A DNA stretch of 64,000 nt from Tetraselmis striata (GCA_006384855.1 VCJN01002819.1:124001-188000), one strand, 5' to 3'; shown: positions 47,453 through 60,597, numbered from the stretch's first letter. Notes: a model not told the origin generated them from the sequence alone. Program-made: numbers and translations.

Positions 47453-47824
47453 CAGAGCTGCGGCTGCCATCTGACAGCCTGTGTCGCTGCACTCGCCGCC
47501 ACTTCATTTTAGGGCTTTAAAACCCAACCTCGGGCACCTCGTTGCTAAACTGTACACAGAGGGCCAAACACGAGGGTGGCGACCCCCGGCCGGTTGGATT
47601 CCAGTGACCGCAAGAACAGGAGAGAAAGCACCGAACCCCTGGAACATATGGTGACGGAATCCAGATATACCACACACCGCCAAAGTGGGCTGGAGAATAA
47701 AATGCATACTGACCACCATAAATATATAATTGAAATGCGCGGTCACGGCCGGGCGTGGCAAGCAGAGGCGAGGGGAGAGGGGGGCAGGAGGGACAATGTG
47801 AATCAATGGCAATGCGATCAATGC

Positions 47825-47859
<35 letters not shown>

Positions 47860-48282
47860 CGCCCCCTGAGACTGAGGTTAACAGGTGGTCAACACCCAAG
47901 CAAAGCCGCAATGGCCTTTCTCCGGAACAGGCTGCCTCCGCCCTCTCTTGCCCGAGGCGCTTATGTGCAGCCTATCCAACTCACACTCCAGGGTATACCC
48001 AGCAAAGGCCCCTAAAATAAGCGCCGCACACTTGGCGGGACTGTATTCATGGCATAGATTCTGACCTCGACTCCAAATTATGGCAAATAAACCCACACAT
48101 CTATAAGTTAATGTACCTTTCGTAAACCGCCCTTTTAATCAGGTTTTAGGGGGTTTGGTCTCGGACAGTAATACAGCGCGCTGACTGCTCGTACTGTAGT
48201 TAGCGACTATGTTGATTAACAGCGGGCGGGCATTGGCCGTTCACTTGGTGATCATTCTCGACGCTGTTGTGCGGCCCTACCT

Positions 48283-51200
48283 GATCTGCCATGGCGGCCG
48301 TCAGCGCCTGGAACTCCGCGTCGCAGGGCGCAAAGCCCTTGCCGCGCATGTCCTGGTAGCACTGCAGCGCCAGGTCCACGCGGCCCGCCTGGCGGCAGAG
48401 CGCCGTGAGCGCGAGGTGCGTCGCGCGGCTGGGCTGCATCGGCTTCGGGCCCGACCTGCGCGCAGCGCCGACAGGCAAATCAGCAAGAGCGGGACGGTGG
48501 CAACGCTGCACCGCCCGCACAGACATAGCTTCAGAGGTCATGCAATGGCATTCTCGGCCGCGAGCGCCGCACCTCATGCGCTGGTAGAGCGCGTACGCCT
48601 CCTCCACCCAGCCGACCGCGCCATACCCCTGCAGTCGGCGAGCGAAAAGAGGGGTCGCTCAGGCACATCGACGCAGGCGTCGAGTGACCAGAGGGGAACG
48701 CGGACGTTTCCGAGGACAGCGTCGAGAAACCCTCGAGTTGGGAAGGCAAAAGGGTCAAAAGTCCGGCCGCCGCACTTTGATGACAGCGGTGCAGCAGACG
48801 CTATCCAGCGGCAGCCTCCGCGTCTGCATTTCCGCGACCAGCTTGCGCACGGCGCCGTAGTCGTCGACCTCGGCGCACAGCGCCACCAGTCGGCTGTACA
48901 CCTCCACCGTGGGCGGCAAGCCCGACGCCACCATGAGCTCCTTCACCTCGATACCGGCGAGCACCTGTCGACACACAACCGCGGGAGGTCAGCGAGAGTG
49001 TGCAGTTCATACGGCTAAGGTACCACCCCGACGCCTGCCAATTGCCACGACACGCCGATAAGGCTCAGTCAAGTCAGGCTGTTGTCGACGTCGCAATTGC
49101 TCGGCGACGAGAGTCTTATTTGTGTCGTCCAACGCCGATACCCAAACTCGGCGACGCCGCGTCCCCGCGGGCGTGGATGCGGCACATCGAAGCCCGGCAC
49201 AGCGAGGCGCTGCGCAGTAACAGTCTGAGCTGACATATATCGGGCGTCACTACCTGCTCCTTGGCCACCCTCTGCCCGGTGCGCGCCTGCAGCGCTGCCA
49301 TCACGAGCGCGTATGTCTCGACCGCGGGCGAGTGCCCCGCACGCTGCATCGCCTTGAGCACCTCGACCGCCTTCAGGCCCTGTACGGTGGCAAAGATTAA
49401 TGCATGGCGATCGTCAGATATTGTCAGATCCACAACCCGATTCGCCACTGTTAGTATAGCGACTATAGTACCCAGGCAGGTGGCAACTGCGACGCCTGCG
49501 ATGCTTGCTGTTTTCAATGGTTCGCACATTTGGATGTTATAATTCAACGAAACGGTGCTGTGCAGATCCAATTCGGGACGTCCCATGTAACCACCGACCC
49601 TAATCGAGCAATGAAGAGCAATGTATCGATGGTGGCATCAACGATATGCCAAGCTTCGCAGTAACGACAGGCGGGTGTAACAACTCTCTCTTAATAATAC
49701 CATAACGTGGAACCGTCATCGTAGATCGTCGTAATAAAGACGACGCTGCACGGGTGTCACTGTCGCCAGTCCTGTCCCGGGGCGCGAAAAAACGTAACAT
49801 CCGGGTGCGTTAAATCGGACGTGTTTTGTAATATATTAATATATCGAGATGAACTGCGGATATACTGGCACCAGGGCTCGTGTCCGACGATATCACTAGC
49901 AACGCGGCCAACATGGTACGGAGGAAGCGCCGTGACGAGCCCTGGCGCTATCGCCGGCAGTGGCTGCGCCCGCACCTGGCAGCAGGCCCGGCACGCCTTG
50001 ATGAGGCAGTTGTACTCCTGCACCGTCGGCAGCGGGCCCAGCCGGATCTGCCGCTGCCACACCGAGAAGGCGGCCTGCGTCCGTGAAAGGGGGGGAGGGG
50101 GGGTCAAGGGGGGTCAGGCGTCACAAGGCGGGCGGCAGAGGACACCAACCGGGTAAGGTTGGCTACGCGGCTCCGGGGAGTCTCACCTCCAGCTGCCCCA
50201 GGTTGCCGCACGCCAAGATGAAGAAGCGCCAGAGCTGCCAGGAGGGCTGGAAGTGGTGCACCTCCATGTGGTCCACCAGCTGGGGAGGCGGGGTAGGAGG
50301 GACCCGGGAGGGGAAAGGAGCGGGTTAGGAAACAAAGCCCCATCTAAGCATCCTCTAGACCTGATCACAAAGCCCCAGGGTTTGTTGTCATGCCCTAGTA
50401 GTAGTACAGGGTGTGCACGGAGGGCGTTGAGCTCCCACCTGCAGCAGCTCGCTGGCATATCCCGCCTTGGTGTAGATCTTGATGAGGGAGGCGTAAGTGT
50501 GCTTGGAGTACTGCAGGCCTGCGGCGAGGGGAGGGGGGGTATCGCATGCTCGGGAGTTGAGTCTGCACTGAGCCCTTCCATCTCGGATTAGCATGTTGGG
50601 GGTCCAAACTGTCTGACGGTTAGCGGCTAGTGAAGAGGGCAGGGGCTTTGCAGGGTGGGGGGGGGGGGGGAGGGGGAGGGGGCATGTGAACGCACCGCCA
50701 GCAGCGATCCACTCCAGCACGCGCGATGCGCGCTCCGCATCCCCCGCAACTGCGCAAGCCTGCCGGCGGAGGAGGCGACGGCGGTAGCGGTTGGCATGAG
50801 CTCGCTCGGCACGTGCACCGCGCGGAGGGAAAGGGACACCTTCCCTATCCAATGCGCGCACACACACATACACATACATACACACACATGTACATAGTAC
50901 GTAAGTATATAGAGATGTATGCACATGGGTTGTACATGTTGCCGCGTGACGCCCCTTAGTCAGCTGCCCCATATATACACGCCCGTTCCTGGCTAGTTGC
51001 ATTTGACCTTTCCAATGCCTCTATGCAGATGTGCATGCACACATATAGACAGGCGCTCACACTGACAATCCACGATTGGCTTTCTCAGTGTGTTGGAAGG
51101 GTACTTCACATACGGGGGGCAGTACACACGGTCAACGTCACACCAGCAGGATGCAGCGGGGTGGAGGTGGGTGGAGGTGCGCCCCACCTTGAGGAGCACG

Positions 51201-54200
51201 TTGTACGTGACGAGGTCCGGCGCCTCCAGCGACCCGTCCGCGAGGAGCTGCTTGTAGCGCACAAACACCTTGAGCGCCGCGTCCGGGTTGGGCGGCGCGC
51301 CGCCCCGCGCAGAGCGCGCCCCGTCCGCCGCCTCCTGCGCGATGGCGCCCAGCAGCGCGTTGCAGGTCTCTGTGGTGGGCGACAGCCCCTCGCGCCGCAT
51401 GCTTTTGAACGCGGCCCGCGCCTGCGTCCGCACGGTCATCAGGGGGGTCAGTTCGACGGCAGCGGACATCCCATCAGCTGGCAAGGACCGGGCGTGTGGT
51501 ATATTCTCAGGACGCACTGGCCTTCAGGGGACCACACGCTATGCTGCCTCCGGGGGCAGCAGACCCTGTGCGGGTTCGTGCCGGCCGGGGCGCAAGACAG
51601 CTGGCCCGTTTGGCACCAAAGACTGGACAAAGTTGAAAGAAGTATCTAATTTCCCCACACACGGGGGGTGGCGTGTGGGGCTGAGGGGGGCGGGGCAGCC
51701 TGCATGACGACGAGGTGCCGATACGTTAATCGCCAGGCTTTGTGGGAGGGTGGGAGTGCTGCGAATAAGAACCGGCCCTGCCCGCCACAGGTAGAAACTA
51801 TGGCGGAACTATTGTAGCGAATGTTCCTGTGGATTGCCCGCCTGGCCCAAGTCGAGGCCCTGATGATGAGGTCGCTTATATGCGAGTCCGCACCCAAAGC
51901 ACAGGCATAACAACGCAACAAAGTGGCGAGGCTCTGCTGGTGGGGAAGGGGTAGGCGGGGAGGGGGCGTCCACAGGGGGCGCCCTGGCGGCAAACGTCCT
52001 GGTAGCGGGTGGAAGCTACATTCGGGGGGACTGCCCAGGGAGGAATCGGGTACGGGTTGGGGACGGGCAGGGGGGTTTAACAAAAAAAACAAAGGAGACG
52101 GGTCCTACGCCCGGTAGCTGAGGGACCTGGCCTTCCGAGGGCTGCACGCGACACACTTTAATGAGTGGGCCCTATGCGGGTTTGTGCCGCCGGGCCGTAA
52201 GACAGCTGGCCGGTTTAGCATCGAAGACTAAGCGGGAACAAAGTTGTGAGAGACTTCCAGTTTCAATTAACACGGCGAGTGTGAGTGCAGCGCAGCGGGG
52301 GCCGGGGGGCGGGGCGCACCTGCTGCGGCTGCCCCACCGCCCCAAACGCAGAGATGATGTGGCGGTACGTCTCCTCATTGGGCTGCACGTCCGGGATGCG
52401 CCGCTTGAGCTCCGCCACCGTCAGGTTGACGCCCGCCTGGTTGCGGTGGATCCTGCCCTCCGCGCAGCACCGGCGGGAAGCGTTACAGCTGAGGCCTTGC
52501 CGTCATCCACAGGGAGGCGGTGTGCTGGGGGGCAACTGAGCTCCGGGGGCGATCGGGTGGGGAGCGGAGGCGGGCGCACTTGAACTCGCGCAGCAGCTGG
52601 TGGAAGGGGAGCAGGCGGGGCGGCAGCGCCGCGATCATGCGCGCCACCAGCGTGGGCTCCCAGTTGGCCGCCACCGCGCGCGCCAGGCGCTTGGCGGCCT
52701 TGTCCGGGCCGCCCATGGCCAGGCGCTCCGCCGCCTCAAAGGACGTCGCGTAGCCCGCCGCCTCCAGCAGCGCCAGCCCCTGCCCCAGCTCCGGCCCGCC
52801 CGGCGCGCGCGACGCGCGCAGCAGCAGCTGCTTGAGCACCGGCTCGCAGTCCGCCATCCACGGCGGCACCTCCCCGCTGTTGCCCGCCTTGGCCGCGTGC
52901 CGCACCAGCGCCTGCGGGACCCCGCCAAGTCAGCCCCATTACCCAGGTCTCGACCCACGACACGGCCGCCCTCGGGCTGACGGGCACCGCCGCAGGAGCG
53001 CAACGCAACGTGGCATTCATTCCAATCTCCCAAATGCATGTGGCCGGCAGAGGGGGGCGGGGCGCACCACACGCAGCTTGATCGCGGCCGCCACCCAGTC
53101 CTTCTCGCGGCGCTCCGACGGCACCGCGGCGCCTCCGCTCGGCGCCGCCTCGGTGGAGGGCACCGGGGCCAACGCACCCAGGCTCGGCGTGCCGTTGGCC
53201 TGCGCTCCCTGGGCCGGCAGCTCCAGCGTGGCCTGCCGCACGCTGAGCAGCACGCGGCCGGTGCGGGCGTCCACGCTCATGATGGCGGCGTCCAGCACCT
53301 GCCCCTCCGCGACGAGGTCCGCCGGCTCGCGGCCGCCCATCCACGACAGCTGCCCCGCAGGCACGACGCCGATGACCGCCTCCGCGGCACCGCCGGGCCC
53401 GCCCCACGGCATTGCGACATCATCGGCTGCTAAGATGGCGGGGGGCGTCGCGGGCGCGGGCAGCTGTGCGCCCCACGCAGCGCCGCCCACCTTGAACTGC
53501 ACCAGCACCACGCTGGCGCGCACGTCCACCACCGTGCAGCTTACCACATCGCCCACCTATCCAAGCAGAGCCACAGGGGTTGCAAGAGAGGGGTTGGAAG
53601 GGAAGGGGGGGGGCATGCAATATGGCGGGATCATCCATGGCATGAAATGTAGTAGCCGGTATAGCAGGGTATCATTGATTGCGAGGGGGGGGGGGGGGGG
53701 GTGTCCAGCAGGCAACTTCTACAGCTGAAGCCTTGGTCAGCTCCATTGGGAATGTAGACACGGGATGGAGAGAAAGGGGGGGGGGGGGGGGGGGGGGGGG
53801 GGGGGCTCGCCTGGCTCTGCAGCAGCGTGAGGGTGCGGAGCGAGATGCTGAGCCCCGGCCGGCGGCCCGAGTCCGCCGGCGCGCCGTCCTCGCCCCTCCA
53901 CCAATCCCCAAAGCGTTGCCGGCGGCGCGGCTGGACGTCGTTGACTGGCGCCCACCAGGCGGCGGCGTTCAGAGACTGATGGTAGGTGGGGGAGGAGGAG
54001 CAAATCGCACGGGTGGAGGGAAAAGGGGGGGGTCTGTCTCACATGAGCCGTTCCTGTAGGGTGACACGTAGACCTCCTCCCCCTTGCTGTCCTCCTCGCC
54101 TTCCCCCTCGCCCCCCTCGTCCGCCCAGCGGCCCCGGCGCTGCGCGCGCTCGTTGGCCCAGTGCGCCATCTGCATGCGGCTCCCTGCCGCGCACAGCCTC

Positions 54201-54709
54201 GCGGCCAGCTGCCTGCGGCGTACGGGCGGCAGCCGCCGGGAGGCCCATGGCGGGAGCGGTGCAGCCGGGCTGACCGGTACGGCCGCTCGTCCGCTGCTGC
54301 TCACGCTGCCGCCGCTGCCCGGCATGGCCCCCGCGCTCCAGCAGCGGTCCATCCTGCCCACGGGCGGTGGCCCCCTGTCCTCAGCACGTCCCCCGCCTGC
54401 TATCACCGGCCAGAACCAACGCAACGGTCAGTACATCGCCATTTCGCGTTCTCTATGGATTGAAAACTATCCTGGCCTACAGAAAGAGATAGGGGTAAGG
54501 GGAAGGGGGGGGGGGGGGGGGGGGGGGGGGGGGAGGTTGCACGAGGCAGCCCCGAGAGCACCGGCTCCCAAGAAATGTTGGTGATTTGCGAGCACCAACC
54601 CACCTACCATTGAAATGCACCTTGCCGTCTGAGAGGTGATAACGTTCCCGAACCTCAAACTGTTAGAGACAGGGGGATAACGTTTCCGAACCTCAGACTG
54701 TTAGAGACA

Positions 54710-54740
<31 letters not shown>

Positions 54741-55247
54741 TGGAGCGTAGCTGCGTCGGGTTCAATGACAGCGGAGGCTAGAGGACAGGTAGATGACATC
54801 CCGACTGGGCGCGTGGCCGATCCCTCCCGACCCGTGATACACACTGAAAAGCAAAGCGAACCCCCCCCCCCCCCCCCCCCCCCCCCGGCCATCAACCCAC
54901 GCCTTGGGAGTAGGTTCCGCAATGCCCGCCCCCGTTGAACGTGTCGCTACAGCGATATCACCGCCGTAGTGCGCGTTCCCGTAGAGGTCGGCCGGGCGGG
55001 ACCCGGGCGCCGTGCGCACCGCGTTGCCTTCCAGTTTTGTGGATGGGGATTCAGGCGCACTTGCTTCGGGCAAGCTCGGAGGGTCGCGTGCGCCTCTGCT
55101 GGCGGGCGCAACTGTCGCATTGGAGCGGGGGTGGGCCCCTGGCGGCGTGACGGCGGCCGGTGAAGGGCGGGGGCGAATGCGCCGAAAATGAGCTGCGCCG
55201 CGCGCGGCGTGCGCGCTCGTTCGACGAAGAAAAAAAAAAAACATCAC
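48283..55247 (-). CDS. Pentatricopeptide-repeat protein with an S1 RNA-binding domain, organelle-targeted
   Basis: PPR proteins bind organelle RNA for processing, stability or translation; S1 is an OB-fold RNA-binding domain. Exons in transcript order include about 55247-54880 (presequence MMFFFFLRRTSAHAARGAAH), 54450-54047, 53965-53810, 53556-53071 (S1: VGDVVSCTVVDVRASVVLVQF, GVVPAGQLSW, AAIMSVDARTGRVLLSVR), 52911-52580, 52452-52320, 51421-51188, 50810-50694, 50521-50440, 50280-50188, 50073-49974, 49380-49256, 48967-48777, 48634-48575 and 48455-48283. The exons from 53556 to 51188 agree in phase. PPR helices are clear in PNEETYRHIISAFGAVG, PDLVTYNVLLK, SKHTYASLIKIYTKAGYA, PTVQEYNCLIKACRACC, PAVETYALVMAAL and PTVEVYSRLVALCAEVDDYG. 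Roughly eight to ten motifs. The last exon or exons, perhaps near 48011-47876, are uncertain. Confidence 0.85.
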
Positions 55248-55370
55248 TACCGTACCTGTACCTATACATCAGCGGATTTGTTTTTCCGTCCCCGGGACAG
55301 GACTGGCACCAGTGAAACCAGGGGTAACCCCTGGTGAAACCCTTGCAGAGTCTCTGCGACGGCCGTTTAG

Positions 55371-55540
55371 GCAGCAATCAAGTTCCGGGAAGCCCTGGGT
55401 AGGCGACGCTCCACTACAGTCATGAAGCAAATTGCCGAAGATTTCTGCAAGACTAATTAAAGGCCAGTCACAAAATTTCCCACACTGTATGGATCACCGT
55501 CTAAATCACTGTCATGACGAAAATACCCGGCACTGACCAC
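55371..55540. repeat. Dispersed repeat, second copy
   Basis: Related to 33826-34010 in NAA25 intron 16; both end with AAATACCCGGCACTGACCAC. Confidence 0.65.
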
Positions 55541-56879
55541 GAAAGGTCCGCCCTACCCGTTTTGGCGTCGGCCCAGCCGAGTAAGGCCAGTACGAATTGT
55601 TAGTGTGTTTTAGGTAGCCCCCCCCCTTCTAATCTGACCCGCCCCTCCATAAGTTTTGTAGTTGGCTGATGTACTGTGTAAAGTACTATCAACATCAGTG
55701 TCCATGAGAAAAGCGCAACTCTCCATATATTGTGTAAGGGGCAGCTGCCACACACGTAGGTGTGCATATCAAGGCATGAGGGCAGCATTGAGAGCACAAA
55801 GCACACGATTATACACCAGTAGTGTTCTATGGCTGCCCCTCCCCCCTCTGGCGTGTGCCCACCAGGCGAACTCGAAGTGTGACCAAGTGGGCACCTCTTC
55901 CATCGCATCCCACATGTTAGGTCATCTTGGAGCATGCGGCTGCCACCGGACTCGCCGGTCACATGCCGACTCTTATTGCCCGAGGATGGCGAGCTCAATA
56001 GCTCAGACTCCACGACGACCACTACAATGTGTTCCACGACCTCAAAGGATAGGCTAGGGTCTAGGTCGTTCACTGCATACTCTATAGCATGTTGCGCGCG
56101 GTGCGGGCCTCCAACCAATCCTGCTCTAGGGGGTAGAGCACGGGCTTCACGGAAAACCTGAAAACTCCCTGCCGTTCCACTTCATCACCTTTCCCTTCAC
56201 GGTGTGCCTGGTGGATATATACCGACATGGTGTGAGCTATCTACCCAAGCCGAAGGCTGGCGACGTGTGGTAGGCGTGGTTGTGGACTGATAGGTATTTG
56301 CGCTCGGGGCAACAGCAGCATGCCAGCCTAGCGCGGCGGCGGCAGTGCTGGCGAGGGTTGTGCGGTGCGTACGGTACGGCGGTTAGTTGGAGCCGGTAAG
56401 CAAAGCGAAAAGTACTAGCTACCAAACTTTGCCCAGCTACAAAATCCCCCCCCCCCCCCCCCCCTCTGTCTGAGCGACATATGGCACCTAAAACACACTT
56501 ACAATTCTTACTGTCCTAATGCGAGTTATTGGGGCAAGCCCCAACCCGCGGAGCAAACATCAGCTGATATTTGGAGCGATTCGCGTAGTTTTGAATTCGG
56601 AGCGGTATTCGGGTTCAACCCTAAGCCCTGAAAAAACCCTGATACTGCTCCTTATTATTGTTTACGACCAGCAGTTTGATACTGCTTGCGGTACGGGTAC
56701 TTCCACCAATGTACCCGTACGTAGTGGACGTTTCCCTATTGCCTTTTCGGGTGATTTCCTGATCGCCTTTTCTAGATGCTAGCTCAGCATGTTATTAATA
56801 GTACTTACACGAGTCCTTTAACATGTGCGCACTAAAAGCATAACTAACAGCAATTGTGAAAGGTTGCCAGCAAAAGAAA

Positions 56880-57060
56880 GATATACGTAAGCCTGAAACC
56901 AAGGGTCAAGCAAGCTGGAGGCCAAGGAGCCAAGAACCAAGGAAGAGCCAAGTAAACCAGAAAGTCACCAAGTTGCCAAGGACTCTAAGGGTCCAGGGAA
57001 ACACTGAAAGCCAAGGAACGACCAGAAAAACCGAAGGGGGACAGGAAACTCAATGGGGAC
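56880..57060. repeat. Purine-rich tract with recurring CCAAG
   Basis: About 180 bases in which CCAAG or CAAGG recurs roughly ten times at irregular spacing (for example GGCCAAGGAGCCAAGAACCA). It looks like a decayed short tandem repeat. It leaves an open frame of 95 codons very rich in Lys, Gln and Thr that I do not regard as a gene. Confidence 0.5.
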
Positions 57061-57922
57061 CACCGCCCGGGGGTGGGCCATCAACCGCGGCGATGAGTGC
57101 GCATGCATCCGATGATGACCCGGATCATAGCAACACATGCTGACGAGCGATGCGACGCAGGCGCGGGAGCACCATCACGTGCGGCGCGCGCGGCCGCGAC
57201 CCCGCTAAGAATACGTTATCAATATAGTTACTGATGATATACGCAAGTACTTGCCTCGGGGATATTTGTTAGATATATGCAACATTTGTTGTACATATCA
57301 CACAAATTTGAGCGGCCCAAATGGGATAATGCCAAACAGAGTTGGGGTATTTCCACTGGCCTACGGGGGACCCAAAGGGCATTTCTTGATATCCCTGGGG
57401 TACATAAAGCATAGCCACATCAAATTTCCGCTATAATACGCGAGCGCATTTTAATATCGCGCGCGCGGGACACGGGTGTAAAAAGCCGCGTCAGCGAGAC
57501 GCCCCTCACAACCGCTTCACCCATTGCAGGGCCATCCTGGCCCGGCCCACCGTGCGCACCAGCTACCCGCTCTCGACCAGCGCCCTTCCAAGCTAGTGCA
57601 CCCATAGCGTTGACCGACCTGTAGGTGGGAGCATAGGCGCCGAGGGCGCCCCATCTGCCTGCGAGACCGGCACCTTCAGGTGGGTTTGGGTTGGGTGTGG
57701 CTCGCAACCACCCACGCACTCACCCACTCGCTGCCACGGGGATGAACACGCCTCCATCGCCATCCCCGTTCGCATGGCCGTTATTCGCCCATCGTGTTCC
57801 TTAGGACAAGTTGCATGAACGCAAACGGGGGTTTGTCGAGTGTTCCCTACCAAAGAAGTTACAAGCGTTCTCCTCGCTACCCCTGTGCTGCACATGTGCC
57901 GCCCGTCACGTAGGGAGGGCTA

Positions 57923-59018
57923 ATGGCGGCCGTAAATCGGCGGAGCCGCGTCCTAGAGGGCGAGTGCCTAGAGTGCATGGTGGAGTGCTTCGAGAAGGCC
58001 TACGCCTCGGAGCCGCAGCGCTACAAGAACACCGCCCGCACAGCCTGCTTCGGCCCTCTCATGGCCCCGGTTGCGGTCGTGGAGCGGGCAACGTGAGAGG
58101 CGCAGTTCCAATTGGCCGCGTGGAATGAGCTCGGCTGGGGCTAGCGGCTCTCGAATGCCGTTCAAGTTCTTTTTGCGGCTTCCCCTCGGCGCTGCTTGCC
58201 AGTTGGGTAGTCAACGACATCGCTCGTCAAGAAGTGTCGGGAGCCGAGCCTGGAGGCGTGGGACCGGCCGGGAGTATCACCACTCGGTCAAGTACAGCGA
58301 GCGTGGCGACAGCGAGAAGCCTGGAGTCGGCTGCCTCGTGCGTGGCTACGTCTTCCTGACAATGCGCGCGATGGAGCTCCTGTTTGAGCAGGCGAAGGTG
58401 ACCACATACCCCCACATCCCCACATGGGCGTTTGACCAACGCGAGTATGTGCAGTACAAGTTCCAGCAGTCAGTGCTGGAGGAGCCAGAGATATACATGG
58501 ATAAGCTGCAGCTGCCAGACGTGGCGCAGCTCATTCAGCATGCTGGCACGTGGGGCTTTCTTGAGCCCGCCCTGAGGCCATGTTGGGGTCAGCAAGGGCA
58601 CATTAACTACTTCCCAGTCACTGCCAGGGGGTATCAGCACCCGGCGCTGACGAAGGCAGTGGCCGGCTTCGTGACATACGGGGATCACGCGGCGTGGCTG
58701 GAGAAGCAAGCCAAGGCTCGTGCTAAGCGGGAGGCGCAACAAAAGAGGAGGGCGTTGGAGGAGGACTACCTTGCCAAGCGCAATAAGCGTCTTCGGATGC
58801 TCGTTGTGCCAGGTGGGCGTGAGAGGCTGGCTGCCAACGGCAACTATTCCCCTAGCCGCGATCCCGTGTTCCATGGGCAGGATAGGGCAGCTGGCGTTAA
58901 ATATGCCGTGGACCTGTCTGAGGTGCCGCCACCAGCTAGGAGGGTGTATGATTATGATGCATTGGTGACAGATTTTCTGGGGCAGTCTAGGAAGCCGGGG
59001 AAAAGGCGGCGTCGCTGA
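57923..59018 (+). CDS. Unrecognised protein, probably element-borne
   Basis: Two exons with agreeing phase (57923-58092 and 58211-59018) would encode 325 residues, from MAAVNRRSRVLEGECLECMV to a basic end RKPGKRRRR that looks like a nuclear localisation signal. The middle carries an EKQAKARAKREAQQKRRALE stretch, probably coiled coil, and aromatic-rich segments such as HIPTWAFDQREYVQYKF and GHINYFPVTARGYQHP. No family comes to mind. It faces a - strand gene 3' to 3', about 160 bases away, between transposon relics. This suggests both are cargo or machinery of one mobile element, but that is inference. The intron is needed to bypass stops near 58092-58205. Confidence 0.45.
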
Positions 59019-59173
59019 TAGTCATCAACATGCATAGGCGGCATTGCGGGAGGATGCCAGCATGTGTGTAATTACATTTCCAACCCGTTTCTTTGCCGCA
59101 CGGGATGTGTTAGAGGTGTGCTCTGGGAACTTGCGCTTCATGATGGCTTGTGTGTGCTCGTGCTTCTCTCGCT

Positions 59174-60597
59174 TTACTTTAGCCACATGCCCAGTGCCCA
59201 GACAATCTGCGCAGCCATAACATCACCATCTCTTTTAGTGACATGTTGTGTAAACACAATGACTATAAATGACATCAAAACATTATTGCAGCATACCTTT
59301 TGCACCACAATTGTGCCATTAGTCCTTGTGGCATTGAAGATTCCTGTGGCATCAGCAACTAGCTGGATGCTGAGAGTCTCCCCGGGTTTGATAAGCCCCT
59401 CCTTCAGCAGTAGCCTGGCACGATGCTGAAGCACCAGCTTGAGATCCAGTGTGCTTGATATCATGTCCTCCGTAGTGCTGAGCCCCACCGCAGCCAGCTC
59501 CCCCCTTGCCCTTTCAGCATGTCCTCCACTGATGGCCACATGATCATCAAGTTGCCATATGGCAGCACCATATGCACAAGCTTCTCCATGTCCGCGTCCC
59601 ACTTGGAGCTGCTGAGGTTGATGAGACGCTGAAAGGCATCTTGAGATAGCTTCATGTCAGTGTAAACATGCACAGCGTTGTGCTCCCACAACTTTCTAAT
59701 GGCCAACATGGTACGCCTCTGCCGCTGTCAAGTGATGTTTAAACTGCTTAGACTCCAATATGGAGGCCAGCAACTCGGGGTAGTTGGCTAGGAGTGCGCC
59801 TAGGATAAAGCGGGGGGCGTGCGCTGCTAGCACATCCGCTCGCTGGCCCACTAGGTCCGCCTCCTCCACTATGCCCGCCTCTTCCCCGTCAGCTTCATGC
59901 GCGTCGACATCGCCATGCTGGTGATGCTGCTCCGCTCCTTCGTCACCGCCGGAAGCGGCTCCGAACTGTGCGCCGGGCCCGCCCTCCGCATACACAGATT
60001 GCCAGGTGTCGTCGTCTCCGACTGGGTGGGTGAGCCACGCCTCCAGATGCTCGGCCTTGCGGCCGATGAACTTGCGCAGCGTCGCTCGGGTCGTCGCCTC
60101 CCGCCGCAGCTTTTTGGACATGCCTGCCGGCCGCTCCCTCCCCGGCGTCTGGCCCCCGCCCTCCTTGTCACTGCCGCTGCCCTCACTGCCCGCTAACTCG
60201 GCCTCGCTGCCATTTGACTCAAACATGAGCCGTATCTTGGCTTTTAGGCGCGCCACCTTCTTGTCGCGCTTCCGGCGCAGGATGTCCGCCTCCACTACTC
60301 GCGCCCTATCCCCCGCCGCAAGTTGGGACCGCAGCTCCTTCTCCACTTTTTACTGCCTGTTGACAACCTCCCTCCAGCAACGCTCCGCTTCCTCCGAGGC
60401 CGTCGCTCTCTTCAGCAGGTACTTGACCTCTGACTCGAGTTTTTGCAGCTGGGTCGACACACGAGTCGTCGCTGCTGATGCCTACGACGACGGCCCGGCC
60501 GGCATGCCGCTGCCGCTGGCACCCGCCCCGCCTCCTCCATCACCACCGGCATCGCCGCGGCTTTCTCAGACTGCCGTTTCTTTGACTTGTAGCCCAT
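59174..60597 (-). pseudogene. Unrecognised coiled-coil protein, probably element-borne and disrupted
   Basis: From an ATG at 60597 (MGYKSKKRQSEKAAAM) a protein can be followed through three segments: a coiled coil (STQLQKLESEVKYLLKRATA), a basic/acidic region (RRKRDKKVARLKAKIRLMFE, then SGSDKEGGG), and a globular part (LGALLANYPELLASILESKQ, then KLWEHNAVHVYTDMKLSQDA and SIQLVADATGIFNATRTNG). A frame change near 60530 and an in-frame stop near 60348 interrupt the first segment, and the later parts need introns or shifts. A transposase or a partner protein of a large DNA transposon is possible, but I see no DDE motif that proves it. Confidence 0.4.

Larger units (their letters stand above)
55248..57922. 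other. Gene-poor stretch with repeats
   Basis: It contains the dispersed repeat at 55371-55540, a 172-codon - strand frame (55600-56118) with one hydrophobic stretch but no recognisable family, a poly-C tract at 56447, and a purine-rich tract from 56880. I support no gene here. It probably represents decayed mobile DNA. Confidence 0.45.

Noticed and set aside
47876-48096. Candidate last exon of the PPR gene (frame ending FAWVLTTC)
   Set aside because: The frame looks protein-like, but the acceptor at 48011 gives the wrong phase for the preceding donor at 48283, so I did not include it in the gene.
55600-56118. 172-codon - strand frame
   Set aside because: One hydrophobic stretch but no start context, splice pattern or family resemblance; the surroundings are repeat DNA.
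56085-56165. tRNA-like GTAGAGC patch
   Set aside because: There is no matching acceptor stem, anticodon arm or TPsiC arm; it is a chance match.
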